Shown piece after piece: positions 1 through 5,071 of a stretch of DNA of 11,832 nt. The notes beneath the pieces are model-generated. The model saw only the letters and a list, made by a program, of their open reading frames with translations, was not told the DNA's origin and did not search any database. Source of the DNA: CAZSWR01 sp964610885 (GTDB lineage Bacteria; Bacteroidota; Ignavibacteria; Kapaibacteriales; UBA2268); NCBI GenBank assembly GCA_964610885.1, contig CAZSWR010000098.1, forward strand, positions 1 through 11,832, written 5' to 3'. The position numbers and the translations under genes were made by a program. Position 1 is the first letter of the stretch. Every line of letters starts with the position of its first letter.

Positions 1-60
1 TTAAATTGAAAATATATGCGCTACATAATACTAAGTATGTATTAGTCGGATGAACTAAAA

Positions 61-432
61 ATGATGACATCGGAAGAAAAAAAGAAGTTAGTCAAAGATT
101 TTAAAATGCAAAAAACCGAGCGCGGAGTGATTGCTGTCAGGAACAAAGAGAACGGAAAGATGATGGTGGACGCGATGAACAACCTGCACGGCGCATTCGT
201 TTCGATCAAGATGAGCCTGAAGTTGAAGAATTGCTGGATCAGGGCGCTGCAAGAGGACTTCGACCGCTACGGCGCCGACGCTTTCGAGTACTTGGTGCTC
301 GACGTGCTCAAGGAGCCGGACACCCCGGGCTACGACTATCGCGACGATTTGCGCTCGCTCACCGAGATGTGGCGCGAAAAATTGGCCGCGGAGGGCGTGG
401 AGTTCTACAACGCAAAAGTAACCAAGGTGTAA
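61..432 (+). CDS. GIY-YIG-fold family protein, probably catalytically inactive
   Basis: Small 123-residue protein that follows the pattern of single-domain GIY-YIG nuclease family proteins common in Bacteroidota. The GIY strand reads GVI (residues 22-24) and is followed by a conserved NKENGK turn (28-33). The YIG strand reads MVD (35-37) and is followed by NNL. The later family landmarks are present: YGADAF (70-75), a YDYRDDL segment (91-97), the Glu of LTEMW (E102) and FYN (115-117). Family members normally use both Tyr residues and an Arg in the following helix. Here both Tyr are replaced, and the positions I align with the Arg residues read Ala45 and Ser48, so nuclease activity is doubtful. 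The start could be either of two consecutive ATG codons (61 or 64); no clear ribosome binding site is visible. The 5' end of the gene is AT-rich and the 3' half GC-rich. Its role is unknown. Confidence 0.72.
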   Translation: MMTSEEKKKLVKDFKMQKTERGVIAVRNKENGKMMVDAMNNLHGAFVSIKMSLKLKNCWIRALQEDFDRYGADAFEYLVLDVLKEPDTPGYDYRDDLRSLTEMWREKLAAEGVEFYNAKVTKV

Positions 433-433
433 T

Positions 434-496
434 GTGATGATGTGTTGATATAATGATGTGGTGATGAGATGATGTGATGATGTGATGATGAGATGT
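434..496. repeat. Degenerate GATGATGT simple-sequence repeat
   Basis: Directly after the stop codon of the first gene the sequence is built of GATG and GTGATGAT units with small variations (atgatgtg, gatgagatg). It is low complexity and purine-rich on the plus strand and could expand or shrink by replication slippage. It lies outside any coding frame I accept. Confidence 0.75.
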
Positions 497-523
497 AGGG
501 GCGAGTTCCAAACCTGCCCGTGG
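495..523. repeat. Short palindromic 'gtaggggc' element, copy 1
   Basis: Begins gtaggggcgag and continues ttccaaacctgcccg. Its reverse complement matches the element at 4851-4873, which has a perfect 7-bp stem (gcgggtt/aacccgc) followed by ccctac. Here the arms are partly decayed. A third relative starting gtaggggcacgg lies at 4766-4794. These look like REP-like dispersed intergenic palindromes. Confidence 0.55.
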
Positions 524-542
524 ATTAGCTGATGTGAAGAAA

Positions 543-577
543 ATAGTTGCAAGCAAAAAGGTGAAAGTAGCAAGTGC
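543..577. repeat. Heptad-periodic repeat, copy 1
   Basis: Five consecutive 7-base units can be read: atagttg, caagcaa, aaaggtg, aaagtag, caagtgc. The block 531-575 matches the reverse complement of 4945-4989 at 42 of 45 positions by hand count, so this is a dispersed repeat present in both orientations. Confidence 0.7.
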
Positions 578-628
578 AGCATAAGTCACTCTATTTAGGA
601 GCCTGTTGAAAAAGTATTGATCAGCCAT

Positions 629-648
629 CCCACGGGTTAACCCGTGGG
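629..648. repeat. Perfect 20-bp palindrome
   Basis: The half-site cccacgggtt is followed immediately by its exact reverse complement aacccgtggg, with no spacer. It is too symmetric for chance in this AT-rich gap. It may be a dispersed REP-like palindrome, a protein binding site, or the core of a decayed mobile element. No T-tract follows, so it is not a typical terminator. Confidence 0.75.
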
Positions 649-700
649 TTCGATACATGCCATAACTCTAATAATATCTGTGTGCTACGCGAACATTTCT

Positions 701-735
701 TTTAGCCACCTTTGGAAAAGGGGGTCGGGGGATTT
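701..735 (-). repeat. 'cccctaa...ccccct' dispersed element, copy 1
   Basis: On the minus strand it reads aaatcccccgaccccc, then ttttcc, then aaaggtgg. The layout (two C-runs separated by a short A-containing linker, then a small loop, then a G-run) is the same as at 4494-4527, 4575-4609 and, with longer arms, 3744-3787. It is a diverged member of a dispersed family in this window. Confidence 0.5.
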
Positions 736-816
736 ATCGATATTTCAATGACTAGATTGCGATACATGCAATGGATTGAAACCCATTGTTGCTTATTTAA
801 AACTTATCCTCGCAGC

Positions 817-1350
817 CTAGAAACTCAATCCAAATGAAATACCTACAGGTATGAATTTTATATAATCTGGGATATTATTCATTGGAATATCGATGTAAAT
901 CCTGAACGCTAGATTCCTTGGCTCGAATGGCAAGACACGGAAGCCCAATGTTGGATAGATAAAACCGTTTTTTGCTCCTTTGCCGCTTATCATTACAGCT
1001 CCAAGGCCAAACTCGGAGCATACAACTCCTTTGCCGATATTGAACGTAATGTGTGCCGGAAATGTAATAAATGGACCATCGAGATCTTTGCATGTCGGAA
1101 CAATAATACATATTGAATTGTCAGTATTTAAATCTCCTGGGTTGAATCCAACTCCGAATCCAATAACGAAAGCAAACATTGAATCGATAGGGGCAATAGC
1201 TTCAATATTTAATGAAAATAGCGATGCGTCGCCAATGGCACCAAGGCAAATATCGCCGGATGCTCTGTAAGCAGTTGTATCCCGGTCGTCTTGAGCAGAT
1301 GCCGTTGATATTGAAAAAACGAGAGCCAATAGAAGAATGACAGTTTTCAT
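817..1350 (-). CDS. Small outer-membrane beta-barrel protein, paralogue 1
   Basis: 177 residues starting MKTVILLLALVFSISTASAQ, a classic Sec signal peptide with likely cleavage after Ala19. The mature part alternates short hydrophobic and polar strands rich in Gly and aromatics. Its C-terminal half has the order seen in Bacteroidota outer-membrane beta-barrel proteins: FPAHITF, then SEFGLG, then TLGFRVLP, then a final strand VGISFGLSF ending in Phe. The ATG at 1350 is preferred over an in-frame TTG 15 bases upstream because GAGG (minus strand, 1360-1363) lies 9 bases before this ATG. It is the downstream copy of a tandem pair; the gapless alignment with the other copy gives about 112 of 177 identical residues by hand count. 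The pore, ligand or structural role is unknown. An uncharacterised secreted protein remains possible. Confidence 0.75.
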   Translation of the reverse strand: MKTVILLLALVFSISTASAQDDRDTTAYRASGDICLGAIGDASLFSLNIEAIAPIDSMFAFVIGFGVGFNPGDLNTDNSICIIVPTCKDLDGPFITFPAHITFNIGKGVVCSEFGLGAVMISGKGAKNGFIYPTLGFRVLPFEPRNLAFRIYIDIPMNNIPDYIKFIPVGISFGLSF

Positions 1351-1429
1351 GATACAAAACCTCAAAAGAATTGTAACATCAGTTCAATTTCATTCCTATC
1401 CCTCGATTTGCTGCTTAAAGGAATTGCAT
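1351..1429 (-). promoter_or_regulatory. Conserved leader upstream of beta-barrel paralogue 1
   Basis: These 79 bases match 2072-2150, upstream of the second paralogue, at 77 positions, while the proteins are only about 63% identical. The segment includes the ribosome binding site GAGG and a possible stem (attcct at 1392-1397, aggaat at 1419-1424). I see no TAnnTTTG promoter inside it. A shared promoter, a leader RNA element or recent gene conversion could explain the conservation. Confidence 0.6.
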
Positions 1430-1537
1430 ATTTAGCTATCTTCAATAATAAGTAATAATTTCATTCATGTACACCTTGCATTTTCATTTCGCTGACAAAA
1501 ATGTAGAATTTCAATTGTCGCCTTTATTGGGCAGAAT

Positions 1538-2071
1538 TTATAAACTAACACCCAATGAAATACCTACAGGTATGAATTTTATATCATCTGGGATATTGTT
1601 TATTGGAATATCGATATATAGCCTGAGCACTAAATTCCCTGGCTCGAATGGCAGGACACGGAATCCCAATGTTGAAAAGAATAATCCGTTATTTATTTCT
1701 ATGCCGTCAAATATCACATACCCAAGTCCAAACTCGGAGTAAACTATTCCTTTGCCTATATTAATAGTAATGTGTGCCGGATATGTAACAAAAGGACCAC
1801 CGATTTTTCCACATATCCTAAACAATGCACATGATATTATGTCAATTTTGGGATTTCCCGGATTGTATCCAAAACCGAATCCATAAGTGAGAGCAAAAAC
1901 TGAATTGATTGAGGTAATAAATTCATAATTAATTGAAAAAAGCGATGCGTCACCAAAGCCGCCAATGCAAATATCGCTCGATGCTCTGTGAACAGTTGTA
2001 TCCCGATTGGTATTACCAGAAGCAGTATATATTGAAAAAACGAGAGCCAATAGAAGAATGACAGTTTTCAT
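1538..2071 (-). CDS. Small outer-membrane beta-barrel protein, paralogue 2
   Basis: 177 residues, the upstream member of the tandem pair. The signal peptide MKTVILLLALVFSIYTASG is nearly identical to that of its neighbour. The same barrel landmarks occur without gaps: YPAHITINIGKG, SEFGLG, STLGFRVLPFEP, and a last strand VGISLGVSL, which ends in Leu instead of the usual aromatic residue. Divergence from the other copy is concentrated at residues about 71-90 and 121-131, as expected for surface loops; strand regions are conserved. The start is chosen at the ATG because GAGG lies 9 bases upstream; an in-frame TTG lies five codons earlier. A 186-base gap separates it from the downstream copy, and that gap holds the repeated leader, so each copy probably has its own expression signals. 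Function is unknown. Confidence 0.75.
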   Translation of the reverse strand: MKTVILLLALVFSIYTASGNTNRDTTVHRASSDICIGGFGDASLFSINYEFITSINSVFALTYGFGFGYNPGNPKIDIISCALFRICGKIGGPFVTYPAHITINIGKGIVYSEFGLGYVIFDGIEINNGLFFSTLGFRVLPFEPGNLVLRLYIDIPINNIPDDIKFIPVGISLGVSL

Positions 2072-2245
2072 GATACAAACCCTCAACAGAATTGTAACAT
2101 CAGTTCAATTTCATTCCTATCCCTCGATTTGCTGCTTAAAGGAATTGCATGGCATATTTATCTTCAAACACAAGTCAAAATCGAAATCTTGTCCATCTTT
2201 CCTTTCGCTATTACGATGCTTCCAAAAGAAAGTGAGTAATTCAGT

Positions 2246-2704
2246 TTATTGTTTGTTTCCTGTTACGGCCAAAGAGCCATCGGTGCTAATTTCGCCATTG
2301 ATTAATGCCTTGAAAGTACCGGTGCCGTGCAGCGAGTTCCCATCGATAACAAGTACTCCGGTGCCATTTGTGATCTGTTCCGTGCTTTTGTCGGGCAGTG
2401 TGGTCGAGAAGGATACATTAGTGAAGCCAATAGTCTTGCCGTCCGGCGATACGCCCTTGATAACAATGTTATGCACTTCGGTTACGCCGGCCACCATATC
2501 TGTCGTGATGTTGCAAGTGGCTTCCGTTCCATTGAAAGTGATTGTCGCTGTACCGGTGATGGCATATTTACCGTCCATGTCCATCTGTGCTACAAAATTC
2601 CACTTGTTGCTTGCCGAAGGCGATGACGAAGAATCGCTGCTGCAAGAGAAAGCAAATAGAGCAACTGTAACGATTAGAACTAATTGTAAGACTGCTTTTT
2701 TCAT
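2246..2704 (-). CDS. Small secreted lipoprotein of unknown function
   Basis: 152 residues. A lysine start (MKK), a hydrophobic stretch (residues 4-19) and AFSC with Cys21 form a lipoprotein signal; the -3 residue is Ala rather than Leu, which is tolerated. A Ser-rich linker (SSDSSSSPSAS, 22-32) follows, typical of Bacteroidota lipoproteins. The mature domain is beta-rich, with repeated short strands such as GKYAITGTATITF and TNGTGVLVIDG; it resembles lipocalin-like or other small immunoglobulin-like lipoproteins only in general character. No catalytic motif is seen. A strong Shine-Dalgarno AGAGGA (minus strand, 2711-2716) lies 6 bases before the ATG, fixing the start. It lies upstream of the two beta-barrel genes on the same strand, but the 174-base gap with a repeated leader argues against a simple operon. 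Confidence 0.75.
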   Translation of the reverse strand: MKKAVLQLVLIVTVALFAFSCSSDSSSSPSASNKWNFVAQMDMDGKYAITGTATITFNGTEATCNITTDMVAGVTEVHNIVIKGVSPDGKTIGFTNVSFSTTLPDKSTEQITNGTGVLVIDGNSLHGTGTFKALINGEISTDGSLAVTGNKQ

Positions 2705-2785
2705 AAAAAGTCCTCTGATAATTGTGAAATAACTATATTAAACAATGGATTCAATTAACCTTACCGACGTGGCATAAGAAAAATA

Positions 2786-2818
2786 TTGCATATTAGTAAT
2801 CCTTTCGTGCTATATTTG
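2786..2818 (+). promoter_or_regulatory. Bacteroidota-type promoter of the SDR gene
   Basis: TTG at 2786-2788 and TATATTTG at 2811-2818 are separated by 22 bases and match the Bacteroidota primary sigma factor pattern TTTG/TTG and TAnnTTTG. The distance from the -7 box to the ATG is 31 bases, so the transcript leader would be about 25 bases long. Confidence 0.65.
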
Positions 2819-2849
2819 TAGATGTTTATTAATTTGATTTAGCAAGGAT

Positions 2850-3596
2850 ATGCACGAGAAGAATCTCATTTTGGTCGGTGCCAGCGCAGGAATTGGCCGC
2901 GCATTAGCGTTAGAATTTGCTTCCAAAGGCTATCGTTTGCTCTTGGCCTCCAGGGACTTGCCGGCCCTCGAATCTCTCTGCGCAGAGATCGGCAGCAAAG
3001 CCTCTGCCATGCGGTGCGATGCCACAAGTATGTCCGATTGGAAAGCGCTGGGCAGCAGGGCCGAAGAGTTATTTGGAAAGATTGACCTGTTGATTGTTAA
3101 TTCCGGTGTCAGCATTACGAACACGATGAGCGACTTCCATGCGGAAAACGTGGTGAAAACTTTCGACGTAAACACGTTCGGCATCGTCCGCGCACTCGAG
3201 GTGTTTTTGCCAATATTTCGCAGAACCGGCGGCGGCACGATTGTATCGGTCGGTTCGCTTGCCGATTGCCGCGGCATACCTCGCAGCGGGACTTACAATG
3301 CGTCCAAAGCAGCCCTCGCCCAATTGTTGGAAGCGGCACGCATCGAATTGCATAGCGAAGGAATCAGGGTGGTTACTGTCAAGCCCGGGTTCGTTCGCAC
3401 TGCTATGACGGCCGGACACAAATACAAAATGCCTTTTATCATCGGCCCCGAAAGGGCAGCCGAGATTATTGCCGACGGTATCGTCCGCCGAAAGGACCGG
3501 ATTTACTTCCCGACAATAATGTCTTTCGCGTCGTGGACAGCGCAGGCTGTGCCCGATCGCCTCTATGAATGGATATTCCGAAAGTGGAAAGGATAA
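2850..3596 (+). CDS. Short-chain dehydrogenase/reductase (SDR), NAD(P)-dependent
   Basis: 248 residues, the standard length of a classical SDR. The nucleotide-binding loop is GASAGIG (residues 10-16). D57 contacts adenine in the family, and NSG (84-86) replaces the common NAG. N108, S136, Y149 and K153 complete the catalytic tetrad with normal spacing (YNASK at 149-153), followed by PG at 179-180. All residues needed for catalysis are present. The Arg at position 35 (ASRD) suggests a preference for NADPH. The C-terminal part with aromatic residues (WTAQAVPDRLYEWIFRKW) resembles DltE/YqjQ-like SDRs of unknown substrate. AAGGA lies only one base before the ATG, too close for a good Shine-Dalgarno; no other start fits the glycine loop so near the N-terminus. 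It is a single gene with its own promoter. The substrate cannot be told from sequence. Confidence 0.9.
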   Translation: MHEKNLILVGASAGIGRALALEFASKGYRLLLASRDLPALESLCAEIGSKASAMRCDATSMSDWKALGSRAEELFGKIDLLIVNSGVSITNTMSDFHAENVVKTFDVNTFGIVRALEVFLPIFRRTGGGTIVSVGSLADCRGIPRSGTYNASKAALAQLLEAARIELHSEGIRVVTVKPGFVRTAMTAGHKYKMPFIIGPERAAEIIADGIVRRKDRIYFPTIMSFASWTAQAVPDRLYEWIFRKWKG

Positions 3597-3708
3597 ACCG
3601 AAAAGAGAAGGACTTTGGTTCTATTACGCTTCTGTGCGTGTAGGATCCATTACGCCTATGAAACATTAGTAGTTGAATTTCGGAGTATTCATCTCGCGAT
3701 AGAATTTT

Positions 3709-3800
3709 TAACCACCCCTGAAACCCATTGCTACGCAACGGTTTTCTTTCCCCTCCTTGGCAAGGAGGGGACGAAAGGGGAGGTTTTTTAATTCAAATAG
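3709..3800. repeat. About 92-bp dispersed repeat, copy 1 (intact palindrome)
   Basis: Starts taaccacccctgaaacccattg and ends aattcaaatag. It contains a perfect stem cccctccttg/caaggagggg with a single-base centre (3750-3770). Read on the minus strand it has the same C-run/G-run layout as the 'cccctaa' elements. A direct, diverged copy lies at 6500-6589. It looks like a miniature mobile or REP-like element. Confidence 0.65.
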
Positions 3801-3990
3801 CTCATCTCACCAATTCGAAATAGTTCTCCAATATTATTACCTGAAAAATAATAAGCTTTGTGCTTGCCTCCGCGCCATATACTTGCACGCAATAAATGCC
3901 CCTATAATATAAATATCAATCTTTGGATTTGCCTCTCCATATGACTAACCATAGATAAAAAAAATGCGAATTTAGACAACAATAAATATA

Positions 3991-4010
3991 ATATTAGTAC
4001 GCCCTAATAT
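3991..4010. promoter_or_regulatory. Operator-like dyad upstream of the DoxX gene
   Basis: Perfect 7-bp arms atattag and ctaatat separated by tacgcc, ending 32 bases before the chosen ATG. The position suits a repressor or activator site. DoxX genes are often controlled by MarR/HxlR-type regulators, but the regulator here is not known. Confidence 0.35.
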
Positions 4011-4042
4011 ATGTATGTTATTTGAAATTTATGGTGAATAAA

Positions 4043-4447
4043 ATGGAAACGAAAAGAATTGATATTGGACTATTTGTCCTTCGGCTCGCCATCGGCCTTA
4101 TGATGTTGCTGCACGGCATTTCAAAACTGGTAAATGGGATCGGGCCAATTGTCGGAATGCTCGAATCGTCGGGGCTGCCCGGATTTATTGCCTATGGCGT
4201 ATTGGTGGGCGAGGTGGTCGCGCCGCTGATGCTCATTGTCGGGTTCCGCACGAGACTGGCCGGAGCAATATTTGCGTTCAACATGGTTGTCGCTGTTTCG
4301 ATGGCGCATTTGGGCGATATTTTCACGTTAGTCCCGATGGGCGGATGGGCGTTGGAGCTTCAGGGCGCATATTTCTTTGGTGGAGTTGTGCTCGCCATTA
4401 CCGGAGCCGGCGGCATTGCAGCCTCCACAAAGAACAGGTTCGATTAG
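4043..4447 (+). CDS. DoxX family integral membrane protein
   Basis: 134 residues from the ATG at 4043. Four hydrophobic segments can be drawn at about 8-24, 46-67, 71-89 and 104-126. The first ends in the DoxX signature HGISK (H24, G25, K28). The second carries GEVVAPLMLIVGF, followed by RTR at 69-71, and the last has the ELQ...YF...VLAITG pattern usual in the family. DoxX proteins are small inner-membrane proteins linked to quinone, sulfur or thiol-stress functions in different organisms; the role of this one cannot be assigned. In-frame starts also exist at 4022 (TTG) and 4031 (ATG). 4043 is preferred because ggtga lies a few bases upstream and the distance to the first membrane segment matches the family. 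It is a single gene on its strand. Confidence 0.85.
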   Translation: METKRIDIGLFVLRLAIGLMMLLHGISKLVNGIGPIVGMLESSGLPGFIAYGVLVGEVVAPLMLIVGFRTRLAGAIFAFNMVVAVSMAHLGDIFTLVPMGGWALELQGAYFFGGVVLAITGAGGIAASTKNRFD

Positions 4448-4491
4448 CTGAAATTGTGCATAGTAAAACAACCGAGTCTTTTGATTGTACG

Positions 4492-4610
4492 ACACACCCC
4501 CTAACCCCCTCTTTTTAGAGGGGGATAAGAATATGCATAATTAATATATTAGGAGTGTAGAATTATGTTTTTAAAGTCCCCTTTAGGAAGAGGGGATTTA
4601 GGGGTGTGTT
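4492..4610. repeat. Facing pair of 'cccctaa' elements (MITE-like)
   Basis: The left part (4493-4527) reads cacaccccctaa and then a perfect 8-bp stem ccccctct/agaggggg with loop tttt (4505-4524). The right part (4575-4609), read on the minus strand, gives acacacccctaaatcccc, cttcct and aaggggac, i.e. a second copy in inverted orientation. The outer ends acacaccccctaa and tttaggggtgtgt form terminal inverted repeats with one extra C. The whole 119-bp unit could be a miniature inverted-repeat element or two REP-like copies. Confidence 0.65.
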
Positions 4611-4765
4611 ATTGATAACTATATGAAATATTAAGCAGATAATGAGAATATGAGATTCGTTTTTATTTTGATAAATGTAAACTTACGAAGCTTAATGAAT
4701 TATTGTGGGGTGAGTTAATACCCATACAAAACGTTATAGAGCTGTTATTAATTGCATTTAATATC

Positions 4766-4794
4766 GTAGGGGCACGGCATGACGTGGCCACGGG
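4766..4794. repeat. 'gtaggggc' element, copy 2 (degenerate)
   Basis: Begins gtaggggcacggcatg and continues acgtggcc, an imperfect palindrome. It shares its first eight bases with the element at 495-523. Confidence 0.4.
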
Positions 4795-4850
4795 AAAATA
4801 TTAAACCAATCTGATTACCTTTTATTGTCCTATATAAACCAGATCCTTGC

Positions 4851-4873
4851 GCGGGTTTGGAACCCGCCCCTAC
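4851..4873. repeat. 'gtaggggc' element, copy 3 (perfect stem, opposite orientation)
   Basis: Perfect stem gcgggtt/aacccgc around tgg, followed by ccctac. The reverse complement starts gtaggggcgggttcc and matches 495-523. Confidence 0.55.
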
Positions 4874-4882
4874 ACATTTTCT

Positions 4883-4989
4883 AAAGTTGAAAGTAGCAAG
4901 GAACAAGTTGAAAGCAGAAGAATTTCCTGTCCATAATAGAGTCTACTTGCTACTTTTACCTTTTTACTTGCAACTATTTTCATCACATC
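4883..4989. repeat. Heptad-periodic repeat pair forming an inverted repeat
   Basis: 4883-4917 reads as units aaagttg, aaagtag, caaggaa, caagttg, aaagcag. 4943-4977 reads ctacttg, ctacttt, taccttt, ttacttg, caactat, which is the same motif on the other strand. An 11-bp perfect inverted match (4890-4900 with 4946-4956) could form a stem around a 45-base loop. The right block is the inverted copy of 531-575. Confidence 0.7.
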
Positions 4990-5071
4990 ACTCAAATATG
5001 AATCTGGGCAAGCCTTGCGGGCCTGCCCTGATGAATTGCTTTTTGCAGTTAAATCTTGTTTTCCTGAAGAA

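Larger units (their letters stand above)
433..816. other. Intergenic region with several repeats, no gene seen
   Basis: No convincing reading frame. From left to right it holds a GATGATGT-type simple repeat, a palindromic 'gtaggggc' element, a heptad-periodic element, a perfect 20-bp palindrome and a C/G-rich element of the 'cccctaa' family; these are listed separately. The 10-mer cgatacatgc occurs twice (651-660 and 760-769). The segment is a junction between a plus-strand and a minus-strand gene, so both genes converge on it and transcription terminators might be expected, but I see no stem followed by a T-tract. Confidence 0.7.
817..2150 (-). repeat. Tandem duplication of gene plus leader, 721-bp unit
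   Basis: Start codons of the two paralogues lie exactly 721 bases apart, and similarity runs from the leader through the whole gene in both copies. Nucleotide similarity is highest in the leader and signal-peptide region (about 1313-1429 against 2034-2150) and lower in the central coding region. Similarity fades beyond 1429 and 2150. Confidence 0.85.
3597..4042. other. Intergenic region with a dispersed repeat and an operator-like dyad
   Basis: No reading frame is supported. The first 110 bases hold nothing I recognise and no terminator with a T-tract. 3709-3800 is a repeat shared with 6500-6589. The remainder is AT-rich and ends in a 7-bp dyad (3991-4010) before the DoxX gene. Confidence 0.65.
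4448..5071. other. Repeat-rich intergenic region, no gene seen
   Basis: About 620 bases lie between the DoxX gene and the end of the convergent metallophosphoesterase gene. They contain two facing 'cccctaa' elements, two 'gtaggggc'-type elements and a pair of heptad-periodic blocks forming an inverted repeat, listed separately. 4612-4765 is AT-rich and I see nothing in it. A stem gggcaagcc/ggcctgccc with one mismatch lies at 5006-5028. Confidence 0.7.

Noticed and set aside
1..60. A partial dyad (tacata/tatgta) before the first gene as an operator
   Set aside because: Short arms in AT-rich DNA with no matching promoter box; too weak to list as a feature.
434..496. A CRISPR array
   Set aside because: The repeats are 3-8 bases with no spacers of constant length, and no cas gene is near.
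601..626. A possible insertion-sequence end (gcctgttgaaaaagt)
   Set aside because: It only resembles ends seen in some elements; no second inverted end, target duplication or transposase is present.
2007..2732. A 241-residue open frame on the plus strand
   Set aside because: It runs antisense to the lipoprotein gene and across the leader of the beta-barrel gene. The minus-strand proteins have signal sequences and good ribosome binding sites; this one has neither.
3750..3770. Terminator of the SDR gene
   Set aside because: The hairpin is perfect but lies about 150 bases after the stop, no T-tract follows it directly, and it belongs to a dispersed repeat.
5006..5028. Terminator of the metallophosphoesterase gene
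   Set aside because: A stem with one mismatch lies in the right place on the minus strand, but no T-tract follows; it may be another dispersed palindrome.
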